Part shown: in pieces, positions 1-8,401 of the stretch
Numbering within the stretch: the first letter of the stretch is position 1
How the letters are laid out: every line of letters starts with the position of its first letter
NCBI RefSeq assembly: GCF_947494555.1
Contig: NZ_CANLVF010000003.1
Location: forward strand, 1 to 64,000
From: an uncultured Roseibium sp.
Lineage (GTDB): Bacteria > Pseudomonadota > Alphaproteobacteria > Rhizobiales > Stappiaceae
DNA: 64,000 nt
Reading direction: 5' to 3'
Position numbers and translations under genes: made by a program
The notes under the pieces: model-generated
Databases searched by the model: none
Seen by the model: the letters and a program-made list of their open reading frames with translations, nothing else
Told to the model about the DNA's origin: nothing

Positions 1-27
1 CCAATATTGAACTTTGCAATCGGTTGC

Positions 28-93
28 CTAGCGCATCGCCTGCATGACGGAGACGAAGTTGGCGACGGTGGCGCCGCCCATGTTGAAGATGCC
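28..93 (-). pseudogene. Remnant of thiolase 3' end, copy 1
   Basis: Read on the minus strand this encodes the last 20-odd residues of the downstream thiolase, ending MQAMR and a TAG stop. The 61 bases 33-93 match 661-721 with a single difference. Similarity stops abruptly at about 94, where unrelated sequence begins, so only the gene end was captured. It has no start and cannot be a gene. Confidence 0.75.
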
Positions 94-340
94 ACAGGTC
101 ACTGCTCGCGCCGCGTTTTACTGTGAAGACGGCCGTGAATGTTCCTCTCACGGCAATCCAGTTGTCATCCCTGCGCAGGCAGGGATCTAGTAGCCACCGG
201 TTTCAAAGTAGTGCCCATAACTTCAAGTCACAGACCACTGGATCCCGGTTTTGCCGCTGGTGCGTCAAACCGGGATGACAACAAAGGCTCAGTCATAAAG
301 CGCAGGGAAATCGCCAATATTGAACTTTGCAATCGGTTGC

Positions 341-405
341 CTAGCGCATCGCCTGCATGACGGAGACGAAGTTGGCGACGGTGGCGCCGCAAAATTGAAG
401 ACGCC
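341..405 (-). pseudogene. Remnant of thiolase 3' end, copy 2
   Basis: A second fragment of the thiolase C-terminus, sharing with copy 1 a base difference from the intact gene (T in place of C in the Ala codon region) and the same outer breakpoint. It carries extra changes around 390-402 that destroy the Gly-Gly codons. It therefore descends from copy 1 or its ancestor rather than directly from the intact gene. Confidence 0.72.
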
Positions 406-605
406 ACAGGTCACTGCTCGCGCTTCGCTTGGCCGGGATGACGGTGGATGTTTTTCGTCTCACGGCAACCCAATTGTCATCCCTGCGCAGGCAGGGATCC
501 AGTAGTCACCGGTTTCAAAGTAGTGCCCATAACTTCAAGTCACAGACCACTGGATCCCGGTCTTGGCTAGCACCAAACCGGGATGACAAGGAAAACGGGT
601 CTGAC

Positions 606-633
606 ACAAAAAAGCCGGCGCAAACCGCCGGCT
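606..633 (-). terminator. Rho-independent terminator of the thiolase gene
   Basis: On the minus strand an 8-bp G+C-rich stem (AGCCGGCG at 613-620 with CGCCGGCT at 626-633, 5-nt loop) is followed by a run of T. It sits 22 bp after the thiolase stop codon. Confidence 0.85.
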
Positions 634-655
634 CTTCAATCGGAAAGACTTGTCG

Positions 656-1822
656 CTACCGCATCGCCTGCATGACGGAGACGAAGTTGGCGACGGCGGC
701 GCCGCCCATGTTGAAGATGCCGCCGATTTCGGCGTCCTTGACCTGAATGTCGCCGGCCGTGCCGGTAAGCTGCATGGCGGTGAGGACATGCATGGAAACG
801 CCTGTTGCACCGATCGGATGCCCCTTGGACTTTAGGCCGCCGGACGGATTGACCGGCAGCTTGCCGCCCATTTCGGTCCAGCCTTCCAGGATCGCCTTCG
901 CTCCCTCGCCTTCCGACGCAAGGCCCATGGCCTCGTATTCCAGGAGTTCGGCGATGGTGAAGCAGTCGTGGGTTTCGACAAACGAAAGGTCTTCCAGCGC
1001 GAGATTGGCATCGCCAAGCGCCTCACCCCAGGCTTTCGAGCAGCCTTCGAATTTCAGAATGTCGCGGCGCGACATCGGCAGGAAGTCCTGGACATGAGCC
1101 ATGCCGCGGAAGGCAACGGCCTTTTTCATGCCGAGCGCCGTTGCCGGGTCGGTGAGCACCAGCGCCGCCGCGCCGTCGGACACAAGCGAGCAATCGGTGC
1201 GTTTGAGCGGTCCGGCGACGTAAGGGTTCTTTTCGCTCTCCGCGCGGCAGAACTCGAACCCGAGATCCTTGCGCATCTGGGCGTAAGGATTGCCGGTGCC
1301 GTTTTTGTGGTTTTTGGCTGCAATCTTTGCAAGGGCGTCTGACTGGTCGCCATATTTCTGGAAATAGGAGTCCGCAATCTGGCCGAAGACGCCCGCAAAC
1401 CCGGCAGGAATGTCGCCCTCTTCCTTCAGATAGGAAGCTTTCAAAAGGTTCTTGCCGATTTCCGGACCTGGCGTTGTGGTCATCTGTTCAACCCCGACGA
1501 CCAGTACAATGCGGGCATCACCCGAAGCGATCGCACGCACGCCCTGATGGACTGCGGCAGAACCGGTGGCGCAGGCGTTTTCCACGCGCGTTGCCGGTTT
1601 GAAACGCAGGGCAGGATCGGCCTGCAAAACCAGCGAAGCGGTGAAATCCTGAACCGAAAATCCCGCGTTGAAGTGGCCAAGCAGGATCTCATCGACGTCT
1701 TCCGGTGCGATACCGGCATCATGAATGGCATCGACCGCCACCTTGACGATCATGCTTTCGACCGTTTCTTCCGCGTGCTTTCCGAAGGGCATATGAGCCC
1801 ATCCCACCATCGCTGCCGTCAT
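656..1822 (-). CDS. Thiolase-family acetyl-CoA acetyltransferase (SCP-2/SCPx-like)
   Basis: 388 residues. The acyl-accepting cysteine is Cys84 in ENACATGS, and the C-terminal catalytic His335 is in GHPIGATG, preceded by NPSGGLKSK. The canonical second cysteine (CxGGG) is replaced by NMGGA near residue 377, as in the SCPx/SCP-2 branch of thiolases rather than in PhaA or AtoB. Such enzymes cleave 3-ketoacyl-CoA, or act in degradation of branched or steroid-like acyl chains; the substrate is not predictable here. The ATG at 1822 is chosen because GGAGGAAA lies 5 nt upstream; a longer frame to 1879 has no ribosome site. The gene stands alone, with its own terminator, and its 3' end is duplicated twice downstream. 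Confidence 0.9.
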   Translation of the reverse strand: MTAAMVGWAHMPFGKHAEETVESMIVKVAVDAIHDAGIAPEDVDEILLGHFNAGFSVQDFTASLVLQADPALRFKPATRVENACATGSAAVHQGVRAIASGDARIVLVVGVEQMTTTPGPEIGKNLLKASYLKEEGDIPAGFAGVFGQIADSYFQKYGDQSDALAKIAAKNHKNGTGNPYAQMRKDLGFEFCRAESEKNPYVAGPLKRTDCSLVSDGAAALVLTDPATALGMKKAVAFRGMAHVQDFLPMSRRDILKFEGCSKAWGEALGDANLALEDLSFVETHDCFTIAELLEYEAMGLASEGEGAKAILEGWTEMGGKLPVNPSGGLKSKGHPIGATGVSMHVLTAMQLTGTAGDIQVKDAEIGGIFNMGGAAVANFVSVMQAMR

Positions 1823-2366
1823 GAGATTTCCTCCAATTGCATCCAGTGTCCGGCAAGGGCGCGATAACGCGAACCGCATGCGCTGCGACCAACCTACCCT
1901 GACACTATGGAACCTTATCTGGTCCGGACAGTCCCAGCTTCCAAGAGTTATTGCAAGAAGAAATTGACCTAAACGTCATTATGCGTCTTTTTCTTGTTTT
2001 TTATCAAAGATATAATCGAAAAATAATTTCTCTCAATATTCTCTCGTAGCGATTTGGCACAACGTTCTTTTTTTTCGCGATTACAGGCTGCGTAGTTTTG
2101 TTCATACCCCTGTCATGTTTGGCGATTATCGGGAAAGCCGTTCAGAACAAATTCGTTTTTTGAGCTGTTTTATTGGCAATGCCGGTCCTGTTTTCGCAGG
2201 GCCGGTTTTTTCGTTTCAGAGCGGCTGATCGCACGCACTTTCAATCAATTTTGGTCATACGCACTGCTTTTTGTGCGTTGTAACTTGACCTCATGATCCG
2301 CGGCATATAGCCATTCAAAGCGCTTTGAGTACAACCCCGCTGCATATCGCGGAACGGAGACCGGCA
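1823..2366. other. Intergenic region, partly A+T-rich, no gene seen
   Basis: The 540 bases between the divergent thiolase and alpha-glucosidase genes are A+T-rich around 1970-2090 (for example TATAAT at 2011-2016) and contain a strong plus-strand terminator at 2181-2212 with no coding gene in front of it. An ACGCAC/GTGCGT inverted repeat lies around 2258-2277. No credible open frame is present; promoters of both flanking genes must lie here. Confidence 0.5.
2181..2212 (+). terminator. Intrinsic terminator without an upstream gene
   Basis: GCCGGTCCTG (2181-2190) pairs with CAGGGCCGGT (2197-2206) over 10 bp, including two G-U pairs, and is followed by six T. It points rightward and lies about 155 bp before the alpha-glucosidase start. 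It could end a small RNA initiated near 2020-2100 or act as an attenuator in the leader of the glucosidase mRNA. Confidence 0.65.
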
Positions 2367-4037
2367 ATGTTTGAGGAAGCCGACACCGGCCACGAGGCCG
2401 TAATGCCTGAAAAGATCATCAAGGACCCGGACTGGTGGCGTGGAGCCGTTATTTACCAGATCTACCCGCGTTCCTTTAATGATTCCGATGGAGACGGCAT
2501 CGGTGACCTCAACGGTATTACCGAACGCATGGACTACATCGCGTCGCTTGGTGTCGACGCGATCTGGCTTTCCCCGTTCTTCACTTCGCCGATGGCGGAT
2601 TTCGGTTACGATGTTTCCGACTATGAGGACGTCGACCCGATGTTCGGGACACTCGCCGACTTCGACCGCATGGCCAAGGCCGCGCATGAGCGTGGCCTCA
2701 AAGTCATGATCGATCTGGTGATCTCGCACACGTCCGACCAGCATCCCTGGTTCAGGGAAAGCCGTTCCTCTAAGGACAATGCAAAGGCGGACTGGTTCGT
2801 TTGGGCGGATTCCAAACCGGACGGAACGCCGCCGAACAATTGGCTTTCGCTTTTCGGCGGCCCGGCATGGGAGTGGGACAGCCGGCGTTGCCAGTACTAC
2901 ATGCACAATTTCCTGACGAGCCAACCGGACCTCAACTTCCACAATCCGGACGTCCAGGACGCCGTTCTGGATGTGGCCCGGTTCTGGCTCGACCGCGGGG
3001 TCGACGGTTTCCGTCTGGATACGGTGAACTTCTATTTTCACGACGCGGAGTTGAGAGACAATCCGCCCTTGAGCGCCGACGAAGCACCTTCAACGGTTGA
3101 CCCGACCAACCCGTATGGGTTCCAGGATCATGTCTACGACAAGACCCGTCCAGAGAACCTGGATTTCCTTGAGCGCTTCCGGGCGCTTCTGGACAAGTAC
3201 CCGGGGTCGACATCGGTCGGTGAGATCGGTGCGGACGGCCAGGCGGTGGAGCTGACAGCGTCCTACACGGATGCGGACAAACGTATCCACATGGCCTACA
3301 GCTTCGATCTGCTTACGCCGCAACATTCGGCCGCCTATATCCGGCGGATCGTCGAAGAGATGAATTCCGGCATAGGCTCGGGCTGGGCCAGCTGGGCGCT
3401 GTCCAACCACGACGTCAAACGCGTCGGCAGCCGGTGGGGAGACGGCAAGGATCTTGCCCGCTTCGCGCCGCTCGAAACCGCGCTGTGTGCCTCCCTGCGC
3501 GGAACCCCGTGCCTTTATCAGGGGGAAGAACTCGGTCTGACGCAGGCTGAAGTCCCATTCGAGAAGCTTCAGGACCCCTACGGCATCCGGTTCTGGCCCG
3601 AATACAAGGGCCGGGATGGGTGCCGCACGCCGATGCCGTGGGTAAAAGACAATGGAAACGGCGGCTTTTCGGACGGTGACCCCTGGCTGCCGGTTGCCGC
3701 CGAACATCTGCAACTTGCCGCGTTCGAGCAGGACAAGGATGCCGGTTCCATCCTGAATCGTAACCGGACCTTTTATGCCTGGCGCCAGAGTGTTGCCCCG
3801 CTCAAGAAAGGAGACATGGTTTTCCTTGAGAGCGAAGGCGAAACCCTTGTCTTCACCCGCAGCTACGAGAATGAGACCGTCCTTTGCGCGTTCAATCTCG
3901 CCGAAACGCCGGCGACTTTGATCCTGGAAGGACTTGAGCTTGAAAATCTCAACGCTCCGGGCTTTTCCGGGACCGTTCACAAGGGCACTCTGGCCCTTGA
4001 AGGCCTGGACGCTGTGTTTGCCCGCGTAAAATCCTGA
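2367..4037 (+). CDS. GH13-family alpha-glucosidase / oligo-glucosidase
   Basis: 556 residues, the usual length for cytoplasmic GH13 alpha-glucosidases of rhizobia (AglA type). All four GH13 blocks are visible: DLVISH (116-121), the nucleophile Asp218 in GFRLD, the acid/base Glu286 in GEIG, and Asp349 in SNHD. A Ca-binding-like DSDGDGIGD loop is at 39-47, and a beta-sandwich C-terminal domain follows. No signal peptide is seen, so it should hydrolyse imported oligosaccharides (maltose, sucrose or trehalose type; not resolvable). The ATG at 2367 has GGAG 7 nt upstream and is preferred to the TTG at 2325. No sugar transporter is adjacent, unlike the agl operon of Sinorhizobium. Confidence 0.92.
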   Translation: MFEEADTGHEAVMPEKIIKDPDWWRGAVIYQIYPRSFNDSDGDGIGDLNGITERMDYIASLGVDAIWLSPFFTSPMADFGYDVSDYEDVDPMFGTLADFDRMAKAAHERGLKVMIDLVISHTSDQHPWFRESRSSKDNAKADWFVWADSKPDGTPPNNWLSLFGGPAWEWDSRRCQYYMHNFLTSQPDLNFHNPDVQDAVLDVARFWLDRGVDGFRLDTVNFYFHDAELRDNPPLSADEAPSTVDPTNPYGFQDHVYDKTRPENLDFLERFRALLDKYPGSTSVGEIGADGQAVELTASYTDADKRIHMAYSFDLLTPQHSAAYIRRIVEEMNSGIGSGWASWALSNHDVKRVGSRWGDGKDLARFAPLETALCASLRGTPCLYQGEELGLTQAEVPFEKLQDPYGIRFWPEYKGRDGCRTPMPWVKDNGNGGFSDGDPWLPVAAEHLQLAAFEQDKDAGSILNRNRTFYAWRQSVAPLKKGDMVFLESEGETLVFTRSYENETVLCAFNLAETPATLILEGLELENLNAPGFSGTVHKGTLALEGLDAVFARVKS

Positions 4038-4058
4038 TTTCTCTGCTTCAAAACACTT

Positions 4059-4086
4059 CCCGGTGCGGCTAAAAAGGCGCACCGGG
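4059..4086. other. Hairpin after the alpha-glucosidase gene
   Basis: An 8-bp perfect inverted repeat (CCCGGTGC at 4059-4066, GCACCGGG at 4079-4086) lies 21 bp after the glucosidase stop. No T-run follows, so it is not a classical terminator; it may protect the mRNA 3' end. Confidence 0.4.
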
Positions 4087-4123
4087 CCCCTGCCGGCCCT
4101 TTCCATAACCAGCCGGACCCTGA

Positions 4124-4912
4124 ATGACCGACCGCCTGCCCCTGTCCGCATTCATAATCTCCAAAAACGAGGCCGACCGGATCGCCCGCCCGATCCAAAG
4201 CGTCGTCGATTGGGTTGACGAGGTCATCGTCGTCGATAGCGGGTCCACCGACGACACGATCGCGGTGGCCGAAGGGCTTGGTGCCAGGGTCGTTCACAAG
4301 GAGTGGGAAGGTTATGGTCCGCAGAAGCGCTATGGCGAGGACCAGTGCCGCAACGACTGGCTCATAAACCTGGATGCAGACGAAGAAGTCACACCGGAAC
4401 TTGCCGACGAGATAATGACAAAATTCGCGGATCGCAGTTATGCGAATGCCGACGGCTGGCGCATCATGATCCGGGACATGTATGCCCATGAAACGGCGCC
4501 TGCGCCGTGGGCCTATGGCTATCACCAGATCCGCCTTTACGACCGGCGCAAGGGTCGGTTTTCGGACTCAACGGTGCATGACACAGTCAGGCCACAGGAG
4601 GATGCCCGGATCGATAACCTTTCCGGCATCATGGCGCACCGTTCGATCCGCTCGCTTGATTTTCAGGTTGGCAAATACAATCGCTATTCCGGAATGCAGG
4701 TTGAGGACATGCGCGCCCGCGGCCGTTCATTGCCGCGTTCCCGCCTGTTGACAGAATTTCCGGTGAGTTTTTTCAAGGCCTATTTCGTCCGCAAGTACCG
4801 GAAGTACGGCTGGTGGGGTTTCATTCTTTCAGTGAACTACGCGCACGCACGTTTCCTGCGGGTCGCGAAGGCTTATGAAGCAGACTTGCTGGACAAGACT
4901 TCCAAGCGATAG
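4124..4912 (+). CDS. Family 2 glycosyltransferase, WaaE/KdtX-like
   Basis: 262 residues. The N-terminus has the GT2 nucleotide-sugar fold: LSAFIISKNEAD, then VDSGSTDDT (38-46) and the metal-binding DAD at 84-86 (NLDADEEV). This arrangement is typical of the beta-1,4-glucosyltransferase group that adds glucose to the lipopolysaccharide inner core at the inner face of the cytoplasmic membrane. The C-terminal part has basic-aromatic stretches (VRKYRKYGWWGF) that suit membrane association; no true membrane span is evident. It follows the glucosidase by 86 bp on the same strand, but a functional link is doubtful. The acceptor is unknown. Confidence 0.85.
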   Translation: MTDRLPLSAFIISKNEADRIARPIQSVVDWVDEVIVVDSGSTDDTIAVAEGLGARVVHKEWEGYGPQKRYGEDQCRNDWLINLDADEEVTPELADEIMTKFADRSYANADGWRIMIRDMYAHETAPAPWAYGYHQIRLYDRRKGRFSDSTVHDTVRPQEDARIDNLSGIMAHRSIRSLDFQVGKYNRYSGMQVEDMRARGRSLPRSRLLTEFPVSFFKAYFVRKYRKYGWWGFILSVNYAHARFLRVAKAYEADLLDKTSKR

Positions 4913-5039
4913 CGCCGGTGGACCGGTCAGGTTCGCCCATTTTCTCACTCCGATCAGCTGACACGTATGACAAGCAATGGCCACTTTGATTGTGCATTCA
5001 GTGGTGGCGTGATCGGCCGATGTCGCCTTATAAGGCCTC

Positions 5040-6263
5040 ATGCTTGACGTGCTTATCATTGGCGCAGGTCCCGCCGGGCTTTATGCGGCCGACCAACTCT
5101 CCGCCACGGGATACTCGGTGACTGTTGTCGACCGGATGCCGTCGCCCGCCCGCAAGTTTCTGATGGCCGGACGCGGCGGTCTCAACCTCACGCACAGTGA
5201 GGATCTACAGACGTTCGTTACGCGGTACCGCAACGCTGCCCCCTTTCTTGCCCCACTGATCGAGTGCTTTCCACCGGATGCCCTGGCCGCATGGTGCCAT
5301 GAGCTCGGTCAGACGACATTTGTCGGCTCGAGCGGCCGGGTATTCCCAACCTCCATGAAAGCCTCGCCCCTGCTGCGCGCGCTGCTGCGCCGATTGCAAA
5401 CCAACGGTGTCGAATTGCTGACGCGTCACAGGTTCGCCGGGCTGAGTTCATCCGGAGAAGCTCTGGTGCAATCCGGAGACGAAGATCCACACCCCTTTCC
5501 AGCGCGCGCCATGCTGCTTGCACTCGGTGGCGCGAGCTGGCCGAAGCTTGGTTCCACCGCGGAATGGGTTCCTATCCTCAAAGAACACGGTGTCGGCATC
5601 GCACCGTTTCAGCCGGCAAATTGCGGCTTTCACGTTTCATGGAGCCCTTATCTCAAGGAACGGTTCGCAGGTCATCCGTTAAAACGGGTCGAATTCAGGA
5701 TGGGTGAGACAAGCCGGTTCGGCGAAGCGATTTTGTCGGAAAAGGGTCTTGAGGGAGGCGTTGTCTATGCCTTGTCTGCGGATATCCGCGAGACCATCAA
5801 CACGGCCGGTTCCGCACGGCTTTTGCTCGACCTGCGCCCGGCCATGGATGCAAGCGTCATAACCGAAAAGCTCTCGCGCCCGCGGGGCAAGCAGTCTCTC
5901 TCCACTTTCCTGAAAAAGTGCCTCAAGGGGACACCGTTTGAGATGGCGCTGCTGCGGGAAGCAGGCCCCTTGCCCGAAACCCCCACGGGTCTTGCCGGCC
6001 TGATCAAGTCCGTGCCGATAACTTGCACGGCGCCCTACTCGATCGACCGCGCTATCTCATCGGCAGGCGGCATCACTCTCACTGAACTGACCCCGGATTT
6101 GATGCTCAAGAAACTGCCCGGTGTTTTTGCCGCCGGAGAAATGCTCGACTGGGAAGCCCCGACGGGCGGCTACCTCTTGCAGGCCTGTTTTGCAACGAGC
6201 CACCGCGCCGCTGAGGGCATCAAACGTTATCTCGAACAAAAAAGCTGTGTAACGAGCTCATGA
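5040..6263 (+). CDS. NAD(P)/FAD-dependent oxidoreductase, TIGR03862-like (BaiN/RdsA group)
   Basis: 407 residues. It starts with the FAD-binding VLIIGAGPAGLYAA (4-17) and the group hallmark AGRGGLNLTHSE (43-54), and ends with a second dinucleotide segment (FAAGEMLDWEAPTGGYLLQ). This matches the HI0933-like flavoprotein superfamily, in the branch often annotated TIGR03862. The reaction is not established for this branch; some relatives reduce bile-acid or steroid enones, but that cannot be inferred here. The stop overlaps the start of the next gene as ATGA, so the two are translated together. A distant paralogue is at 21570-22748. Confidence 0.82.
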   Translation: MLDVLIIGAGPAGLYAADQLSATGYSVTVVDRMPSPARKFLMAGRGGLNLTHSEDLQTFVTRYRNAAPFLAPLIECFPPDALAAWCHELGQTTFVGSSGRVFPTSMKASPLLRALLRRLQTNGVELLTRHRFAGLSSSGEALVQSGDEDPHPFPARAMLLALGGASWPKLGSTAEWVPILKEHGVGIAPFQPANCGFHVSWSPYLKERFAGHPLKRVEFRMGETSRFGEAILSEKGLEGGVVYALSADIRETINTAGSARLLLDLRPAMDASVITEKLSRPRGKQSLSTFLKKCLKGTPFEMALLREAGPLPETPTGLAGLIKSVPITCTAPYSIDRAISSAGGITLTELTPDLMLKKLPGVFAAGEMLDWEAPTGGYLLQACFATSHRAAEGIKRYLEQKSCVTSS

Positions 6264-6718
6264 CGATCCTTTATGTAGATGCCGATGCATGCCCGGTGAA
6301 AAACGAGGCGATACGCGTTGGAGAACGTCACAATGTGACAATCACATTCGTCTCCAACAGCTGGATGCGGTTGCCCGACGGCGACCTTATCGAGCGCGTT
6401 GTCGTTCCCGAAGGTCCGGATGAAGCCGATAACTGGATTGCGGAACGGGCAAAGGCAGGCGACGTCGTTGTAACGGCCGATGTGCCACTTGCGTCGCGCT
6501 GTGTTAATGCCGGTGCACTGGTGATCGGCCCGACCGGCAAGCCCTTTCGCGAAGACGCAATGGGCATGCGGCTTGCGATGCGCGACCTGAACACGCATTT
6601 GCGGGAAACCGGTGAAATCCGTGAAAGCGGACCTTCCTTTACGAAGGCCGACAGGTCGCGGTTTCTCAATCAGCTGGAAACGATCATGCGGGCTGCCAAA
6701 CGAATTTCCGGCGGCTAA
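6260..6718 (+). CDS. YaiI/YqxD family protein (UPF0178)
   Basis: 152 residues, standard for UPF0178. The conserved opening YVDADACPVKNEAIRV and VVTADVPLASR resemble a PIN/NYN-like nuclease fold with acidic residues (Asp7, Asp9) placed for metal binding. The activity of the family is not established. The start codon overlaps the upstream flavoprotein stop by 4 nt, which argues for coupled translation. An imperfect-terminator hairpin follows at 6726-6761. Confidence 0.88.
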   Translation: MTILYVDADACPVKNEAIRVGERHNVTITFVSNSWMRLPDGDLIERVVVPEGPDEADNWIAERAKAGDVVVTADVPLASRCVNAGALVIGPTGKPFREDAMGMRLAMRDLNTHLRETGEIRESGPSFTKADRSRFLNQLETIMRAAKRISGG

Positions 6719-6725
6719 ACGAAAA

Positions 6726-6761
6726 CTCCCTGCAAGGCTGGGAGGAGAACCTTGCAGGGAG
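6726..6761 (+). terminator. 12-bp perfect hairpin after the UPF0178 gene
   Basis: CTCCCTGCAAGG (6726-6737) is the exact reverse complement of 6750-6761, with a 12-nt loop, 8 bp after the stop codon. No T-run follows. It probably ends or protects the transcript. Confidence 0.5.
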
Positions 6762-6862
6762 AACGCCGGAAACACACGCGGGTGTCGTTTTCTTGCCGGC
6801 TTTGTTGCATTGTCATTTAACTGGCCGGAACCGGATGCCCGGTTCCTGAAAACCCGAAGCGC

Positions 6863-7222
6863 TTAGCGGCAGAACTTGTACTGACCGGAATACGCCAGGA
6901 AGTAGCCTGTGTTCGGGTTGAACGAACGGTATTTGGCGCGGCAATAGTTGTACCAGGCCGGGGACCACGGTGCCGGACGATAGGTCACGACCGGAGCTGG
7001 TGCCGGATAATATGCAGGCGGCGGAGCGTAGTAACGCGGTGCCACGTAACGGGGGCGGGACAGAGCAGAACCGATGATTGCACCTGCTGCGAGGCCACCG
7101 GCGATGCCGGCACCGACGCGCCAGCCATTGTTGCCGGCTTGAGCGGTTGTCGTCTGGGAGGTAAGCATGACACCGGCGACAAGAGCCAGCGCAGTGGATG
7201 TGGTTGCGATTTTCTTGAACAT
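6863..7222 (-). CDS. BA14K-family secreted protein
   Basis: 119 residues. A signal peptide (basic MFKK, then a hydrophobic stretch, AQA cleavage near 29) is followed by a glycine/alanine-rich segment GAGIAGGLAAGAIIG that could insert in a membrane, a tyrosine/proline-rich region, and a C-terminal domain YCRAKYRSFNPNTGYFL...KFC with the two cysteines and the SF-P-TG core of BA14K proteins. In Brucella this family is an immunoreactive, lectin-like surface protein; the role here is unknown. The ATG at 7222 is preceded by AAGGGA at a good distance; longer frames reach 7333 without a better site. Confidence 0.82.
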   Translation of the reverse strand: MFKKIATTSTALALVAGVMLTSQTTTAQAGNNGWRVGAGIAGGLAAGAIIGSALSRPRYVAPRYYAPPPAYYPAPAPVVTYRPAPWSPAWYNYCRAKYRSFNPNTGYFLAYSGQYKFCR

Positions 7223-7351
7223 TCCGTGTCCCTTCATGGTTGCGAGGCAATCACTGTCTCTCCGCCTCACCTCATGAAAGGACAATAGCCGCACCGAATA
7301 TTCCTCTCTGTGACTGGGGTCACAAGAGGTCACTTTACGGAAATTTGGTCG

Positions 7352-8059
7352 TCAGGGCCGAAAAACAGCGTCAGGGTGACACTCCTGCGACGCCATGTTT
7401 TCCTGGCATTCGCTGACGCGTGACAGGTAAGCCCGAAGATAGTCAACGTTTTCGTTTTTCGCATCCATGGCGTCGGTCAAAGACGCGGCGCGGGCCAACC
7501 ACTCATCAGCAAGTTCGGTTTCGTCCGCAAGAGCAAGCGCATATCCCGTGATCGCCGCGACAAACGGCTTTTCTTTATCGACCCGGCCAAATTCACCCTC
7601 GGCCTCTACGACGAATTCCTTGAACAGGTCCCGATTTTTCAAAAGCTGTTCGTTCTCGAACCAAAAGGCCTGCAACAAAATCAGGAAAGCACTTTTCGTG
7701 CGCGTATGCTGCAAAACCTCTGCGAGCTTGTAAGCGCGCTGCCAAGGGGGCAGTTTCCGGATAACCTGATAATCCTCGGTCTCGACAAACGTCTTCAGCT
7801 GCTCAAGTTCCTGCTCCGAAAACTCCTGATAAAGGGGCAGGCCGTTTGAAGGACACACCGGCAATCTCGTAACGAAGTCACAAGATGTCACCTGTCGAAA
7901 TGACATGGTTCTGCCCATGGTGGTGCAAGACACAGTCTCGACGATGTTAAACTTTTCGCCGCCGACGGGGCAGGTCTTCTCGGCTTGGACCGGACTTCCA
8001 GACATCGCCGGGCCGATCGAGACAGTCCACAAAACAGCCAAAAAAGCTAACCTGATCAA
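7352..8059 (-). CDS. Secreted cysteine-motif protein of unknown function
   Basis: 235 residues. An N-terminal hydrophobic stretch (about 3-20) looks like a signal peptide. The mature N-terminus has TCPVGGEKF, two further cysteines and LPVCPSNGLPLY, a pattern resembling the zinc-ribbon-like start of DUF2225-type proteins. The rest is helical with TPR-like spacing (QRAYKLAEVLQHTR, GYALALADETELADEWLARA). Three more cysteines lie near the C-terminus. The only start at this end is the TTG at 8059, which has GGTGG about 8 nt upstream. I do not recognise a function; a metal-binding periplasmic scaffold is one possibility. Confidence 0.7.
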   Translation of the reverse strand: MIRLAFLAVLWTVSIGPAMSGSPVQAEKTCPVGGEKFNIVETVSCTTMGRTMSFRQVTSCDFVTRLPVCPSNGLPLYQEFSEQELEQLKTFVETEDYQVIRKLPPWQRAYKLAEVLQHTRTKSAFLILLQAFWFENEQLLKNRDLFKEFVVEAEGEFGRVDKEKPFVAAITGYALALADETELADEWLARAASLTDAMDAKNENVDYLRAYLSRVSECQENMASQECHPDAVFRP

Positions 8060-8401
8060 TGCTTGTCCACCCTACATGAGCTGCAACCAGAAGCTTTGAA
8101 CCGCAGCTTGTCAAAAAGATGGTGGGAACCGGACGACATTAAGAAATCTGCATTTCGCACAAACTAAGCGAAATCTCACACTTGTTTCACTTGCCACGCC
8201 ACGGCCTCAGACCTACATTGTCGCGCATCGGCGCGCGTTGCGTCGTACGGGACATGACGAAAGACCCGGTGAGACTGACTTCGGCAGCGCTCCATCAAGC
8301 ACTGCTCTGAATACCCAAGCTTTCCGTTTCTTGTTGACTTCTCGTATATCCGCGTTCTGCCGGGAACGGGCAGGCGCACACACTAACGGAAAGGTTTCTC
8401 C
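8060..8401. other. Region upstream of the cold-shock gene
   Basis: About 340 bases between divergent genes. No gene is seen. Cold-shock genes usually have long structured 5' leaders, and the segment from roughly 8220 to 8401 could be one, but I cannot identify a promoter or fold with confidence. Confidence 0.35.

Larger units (their letters stand above)
1..589. repeat. Two tandem copies of a ~313-bp unit (thiolase gene end + REP pair)
   Basis: The motif CCAATATTGAACTTTGC occurs at 1 and again at 314, and the following sequence stays alike to about 281 and 589. Each unit starts with a remnant of the 3' end of the thiolase gene found intact at 656-1822 and continues into a REP-like pair of GTCATCCC palindromes (163-281 and 475-589). 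Small indels separate the copies (the second is about 5 bp shorter). The junctions with the gene remnant are shared, so the second copy arose by tandem duplication of an already rearranged unit. No gene is convincing in this stretch. Confidence 0.8.

Noticed and set aside
139-810. Several short open frames over the left-edge repeats
   Set aside because: They translate REP palindromes and the thiolase 3' end in the wrong frames and lack ribosome sites.
4059-4086. Rho-independent terminator after the alpha-glucosidase gene
   Set aside because: The hairpin is real but no T-run follows, so it is listed only as a hairpin.
3090-4151. 353-codon minus-strand frame
   Set aside because: Lies opposite the alpha-glucosidase gene with intact catalytic motifs; it is a shadow frame.
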